From NCBI GenBank assembly GCA_965662355.1, contig CBFIHP010000002.1, positions 368,043 through 432,042 of the forward strand: a DNA stretch of 64,000 bases, read 5' to 3'. Of this stretch, positions 61,150-64,000 are shown in pieces (position 1 is the stretch's first letter; each line of letters starts with the position of its first letter). Below the pieces are notes generated by a model, which ran no database searches, was not told the origin of the DNA, and saw nothing but the letters and a program-made list of their open reading frames with translations. Origin of the DNA: GCA-2683825 sp965662355 (GTDB lineage: Bacteria; Planctomycetota; UBA1135; GCA-002686595). Both the position numbers and the translations under genes were made by a program.

Positions 61150-63498
61150 GTGCGCGTGATTTCTCCGATACAAGTTGGTCGAGCTGGACGAGCGGTATTC
61201 GTCTGCGGCCTTTTGCTGGCCGGCTGCGGCGGCGATTCCATTCAGACCAGCGGTAGCGGTCCCTTCGACGCCGCCGACTATCGGACGATACGCGTCGCCC
61301 ACCTGGACGACTCCAGCTCGGACTGGGTCGAAGTGCCCCAGGCCGATCCGCAGGATTCGGGCGAGTTTCGCGATGTCGAGCTTTCGACCTTCGGGACCGA
61401 AGAACTGCTCAGCGGAGCCTCGGCAGCCATGCGTACCGTCGCCAGCAAGATCCTCTTCGACGGACAGAAGGGTATCGGTCGCTACTTCGCGGCGAACTTC
61501 GAGGGGCCGCCAATCGGTGGAGACTCAGGGGGCGACAGCCTGCAACGGGCGGAGTTCCTCGAGAACTTCAAGAGCTTCCTCGGCGGCTTCGATCAGATCC
61601 GGGATCTGGGCTTCAAGGAGATTTCCGTCGAGAAGAGCGAGGGGGATGAGATCTTCCTGCAGCTCGAGACGAAGCTCACGATTCTAGGGCGCTCCGGCGG
61701 CGACATGCGCGCGGTGGTGATGCGCTTTCCTTCGGTGATGGCACCGATCGATGGCCTCTGGCGCTTCGTGCGCTGGGGCGATGTCACGCTGCAGGACCGG
61801 CGCGGCTCGGAGTTGCACTTCCTCGAACGCACCCACGAGGTCGGTCTGCGCCCTAGTTTCGAGGATCGCGTGCGCATCCCCGGCGAGAACCTGGCGTCCC
61901 TGCTCTACGTCAACGGCGGACTGGTGCTGACGGACATGGATCTCGACGGGGACCTGGACGTCTATGTCACGCGCCTGGGCGCCAACTTCCACTTCCTGGG
62001 CGACGGCAAGGGCCGTTTCGAGGAAGTCGACAATGGCTCGCGCGACGAGGGGCATGGACACGGCGCGCTCTTCATCGAGCTCGACTCCGATGGGGACCTC
62101 GACCTCGTCATCGCGAACAACGCTCTGATGATTCCCGAATTGCCTTCGACGATCCTCTGGAACGAGAGCGGGCGCTACAAGGCCGAGGGCACGTTGGGGC
62201 GGGTCGAAGGCTATGCCACCGCACTGGCTGCGGCTGACTACGATGCCGACGGTGATCTCGACGTCTTCATGGGACGCTACGGGGACGCGACCCTGAATCA
62301 CTCCTACAGCGCTGCTCGGGACGCTCCTCCCGATCTGCTCTGGCGCAACGACGGTGCGCGCAAGCTTCGCGACGCCGCGCCCGAGGCCGGGATTCACAAC
62401 ACGGGTTGGACCCTCGCGGCGACCTTTGGCGACTACGACGCCGACGGCGATCAGGACCTGTACATCAGCAATGACTTCGGCACGAACGAGCTGTACAAGA
62501 ACCGCGGCGACGCGACGTTCGAAGAGGTTGCCAGCACCCTCGGTGCCGCGGACCTGGGCAACGGCATGGGCGCCAACTGGGTCGACTATGACCGCGACGG
62601 GGACCTCGACCTGTACTCGGTCAACATGTACTCCACGGCCGGCAATCGTGTGTTGAAGGCAAGGCTCAGGCAGCTCAACGACGAGACCGTCGATGGCCTG
62701 AAGAAGATGGCCGCGGGCAACACGATGCTGCGCAACGACGGCAGCGGGGCCTTTTCCGATGTCTCGGGTCATGTCGGTTGTCAAAACGCCGGCTGGGCCT
62801 GGGGCACCGAGTTTTTCGACTACGACTCCGACGGCGACCTCGACATGCTGATCGCCAACGGCTACTGGTCCTCGAAGCTTCAACGCGACTTGTGAAGCTG
62901 CTATTGGCGCCTCGTGCAGGTGCAGGAGACCGACGAGAAGCTGGCCCTCGAGAACATCGAGGTGATCACGAATGTCCAGGAAGAGGTAGAGGCCGCTACC
63001 GGCCGACCCAACATGCGCTCGCTCTCGCTGTCGGGCTACGAGCGCAACCTCCTGGGCCAGAACGACGGCAAGGGCCGCTTCGAGAACATTGCAGCGCTGG
63101 TCGGGGTGGACACCGTGCTCGACAGTCGCAGCGTCGTCAGCGGCGACGTCGACGGCGACGGTGACCTCGACCTCGTGCTCCGCAACTTCACCAATCCGCG
63201 GCTCCTCTACATGGAGAACGTCTTCCCGACCCCGGGCAACTGGATCCGGGTTCGTCTGGAAGGCCCTGTCGCGAACCCCACGGGCATCGGCGCAGAAGTG
63301 AGCGTCGAGGCCGAGAGCTGGCGCCAGGTCCAGTGCGTCGTGGCCGGCGCGGGCTTCATGAGCCAGCACCCCGCCGTACTCCACTTCGGTGTGGGCGAGG
63401 CGGCCGCCGTCGAGAAGCTCACGGTACGCTGGCCCGACGGACATGAGTCGACACTCGATGCGCTGGCAACGGGGCAGCTGATCGTCGTACGGAGGTGA
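61150..63498 (+). CDS. CRTAC1-like FG-GAP/ASPIC-UnbV lipoprotein with in-frame TGA: candidate selenoprotein
   Basis: Read through, this is 782 residues from a GTG start. The lipobox LAGC is followed by a helical/mixed domain (~30-230; VVMRFPSVMAPIDGLWRFVRW). FG-GAP/VCBS calcium loops cover ~250-640 (TDMDLDGDLDVYVTRLG, ATFGDYDADGDQDLYISND, FFDYDSDGDLDMLIANGYW). After TGA at codon 582 the same frame runs on with S-C-Y-W-R, a further loop (GDVDGDGDLDLVLRNF), and ASPIC/UnbV to the end (HFGVGEAAAVEKLTVRWPDG). Neither half alone is a complete family member. Codon use is the same on both sides. TGA starts a U-S-C motif, a SECIS-like hairpin follows at 62907-62923, and selB is in this window. Alternatives are a nonsense mutation or a sequencing error. 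If TGA stops translation, the product is 581 residues ending QRDL. Confidence 0.85.
62893..62923 (+). promoter_or_regulatory. In-frame TGA with SECIS-like hairpin
   Basis: TGA at 62893-62895. Starting 11 nt later, GCGCCT (62907-62912) pairs with AGGTGC (62918-62923, one G-U) around the loop CGTGC. The loop carries GU with its G 19 nt after the TGA. Bacterial SECIS elements are a short stem with a G/GU-containing apical loop about 16-37 nt after UGA, which fits. The lower stem is weak. Confidence 0.6.
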
Positions 63499-63500
63499 CG

Positions 63501-63539
63501 AAAAAAGGCGGGAGCCTCCCGTCAGGAAGCTCTCGCCTT
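63501..63539 (-). terminator. Intrinsic terminator of the Cys-rich repeat gene
   Basis: On the minus strand, AAGGCGAGAGC pairs with GCTCCCGCCTT (one A-C mismatch), with further pairing inside the loop, followed by six T. It sits between the convergent selenoprotein candidate and the partial gene at 63558. Confidence 0.75.
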
Positions 63540-63557
63540 GGTTGGGTTTGCTGGGCC

Positions 63558-64000
63558 CTAGAGGCTCATGAGCTCCGTGCGGGCGCCGGTCAGCAGGTTG
63601 CGCTGGACGACGATGCGGGACTTGACCTTGCCGATGCGCTGGCCGATTTCGCTCAGCTGGGCTTTGGCCTTGGCGCAGCGGATGGTCGTGACCATCGAGA
63701 CCAGGGCGGCCTGGCCTTCCTCGCAGCAATCGCTTTCGCCCTCGTCGCAGCAGTCATCGGATTCGACGGCGACGAGCTTGGCCTTTGAGGATGAGCAGGT
63801 CTCGCTCGAGGCGGCTTCGGACGAGCAGCTCTTCTCCGAGCCCAGGGCGACTAGCGTCGCTGCTGCCGTGGCTGCGATCGGGCACTCCCCTTCGGAAGCG
63901 GCGAGCGTGGCCTTCGCCTTGCTGGAGGAGCACTCGCTCTTCTCGTTGGCGACCAGGGCGGTCTTCGCGGAGGAGCACTCGCTCTTCTCGTTGGCGACCA
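63558..64000 (-). CDS. Cysteine-rich tandem-repeat protein, C-terminal part (5' end outside window)
   Basis: The frame is open from the right edge to TAG at 63560-63558 (147 codons visible, no start inside). The N-terminal visible part is a 15-residue repeat with one cysteine per unit (VANEKSECSSAKTAL, VANEKSECSSSKAKA), degenerating into AASEGECPIAATA and GSEKSCSSEAASSETC. Paired cysteines follow (SDDCCDEGESDCCEEG). The last ~60 residues are a helical Lys/Gln/Arg-rich region (IRCAKAKAQLSEIGQRIGKV) ending RTELMSL. Function not recognised; regularly spaced cysteines suggest disulfide cross-linking or metal binding in an envelope protein. Third positions are G/C as in neighbouring genes, and a terminator follows the stop, so it is a real gene. 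Confidence 0.75.
   Translation of the reverse strand, partial: VANEKSECSSAKTALVANEKSECSSSKAKATLAASEGECPIAATAAATLVALGSEKSCSSEAASSETCSSSKAKLVAVESDDCCDEGESDCCEEGQAALVSMVTTIRCAKAKAQLSEIGQRIGKVKSRIVVQRNLLTGARTELMSL
63924..64000 (-). repeat. 45-bp coding repeat, truncated by the window edge
   Basis: A 32-bp identical block (63924-63955 and 63969-64000) recurs with a 45-bp period, encoding the VANEKSECSS unit. More copies probably lie beyond the edge. Confidence 0.85.

Noticed and set aside
62914..63498. A separate gene starting at GTG 62914 encoding only the last FG-GAP loop and ASPIC/UnbV
   Set aside because: It is in the same frame as the upstream gene, has no ribosome-binding site of its own and no signal peptide, and would be an incomplete family member. 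Read-through of the TGA explains the layout better.
61684..63729. 681-residue minus-strand frame opposite the candidate selenoprotein
   Set aside because: It runs uninterrupted across the TGA, but the translation is the usual antisense of FG-GAP repeats and has no domain pattern. The plus strand has lipobox, calcium loops and ASPIC/UnbV.
1..64000. CRISPR arrays, transposases, integrases and attachment sites
   Set aside because: None seen. Tandem repeats present are short and inside or beside genes.

Overview
The window is G+C-rich, densely coded bacterial chromosome with no insertion sequence, prophage or CRISPR array that I can see. The gene set points to Planctomycetota or a close relative. 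It includes a formylglycine-type sulfatase, FG-GAP/ASPIC-UnbV (CRTAC1-like) surface proteins, a CHAT protease next to an ECF sigma factor, a membrane Ser/Thr kinase, multihaem cytochromes with HEAT repeats, and many large secreted proteins of unknown function. The assignment is an inference from gene families only.

Layout. 1-602 is the C-terminal end of SelB. 603-9200: a metal/cobalamin-type binding protein, two secreted or membrane proteins (acidic repeat protein; HEAT-vWA protein), tRNA-Pro(CGG), an iron-storage pair (Bfd-like ferredoxin with a Fur-like operator, and a bacterioferritin lacking both ferroxidase histidines), and a pentahaem cytochrome. 9448-17512: formate-THF ligase, SpoU methyltransferase, sulfatase, GH99-like protein, small secreted protein, histidine phosphatase. 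17528-22661: a signalling locus (membrane kinase, two probable lipoproteins, divergent FHA protein). 22903-29563: VCBS protein, an ECF sigma/membrane protein/CHAT operon, and pyrE. 29987-37521: Rho with a very long basic disordered N-terminus, a Gld-type ABC operon and a DMT transporter. 37476-47084: large lipoprotein, CRTAC1 protein with TPR lipoprotein, Nudix hydrolase, pyruvate dehydrogenase E1. 47536-57438: two SPFH proteins, polysaccharide genes including a Gfo/Idh-SDR fusion, and guaB-guaA behind a structured leader. 57674-64000: a dihaem beta-propeller protein, a CRTAC1-like lipoprotein interrupted by an in-frame TGA, and a truncated Cys-rich repeat protein.

The most interesting observation is at 61150-63498. 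One FG-GAP/ASPIC-UnbV protein is split by a single in-frame TGA (62893-62895). The reading frame and homology continue on both sides, the codon begins a U-S-C motif, and a hairpin with a GU-containing loop sits at the spacing expected of a bacterial SECIS. The same window carries the end of selB, so the genome probably makes selenocysteine. I read this gene as a candidate selenoprotein of the CRTAC1/UnbV family.

Other points worth attention are the Rho N-terminus and the hairpin over its TTG start, the kinase/lipoprotein operon, the ECF-CHAT operon, and a strong intrinsic terminator behind a folded region just upstream of guaB.
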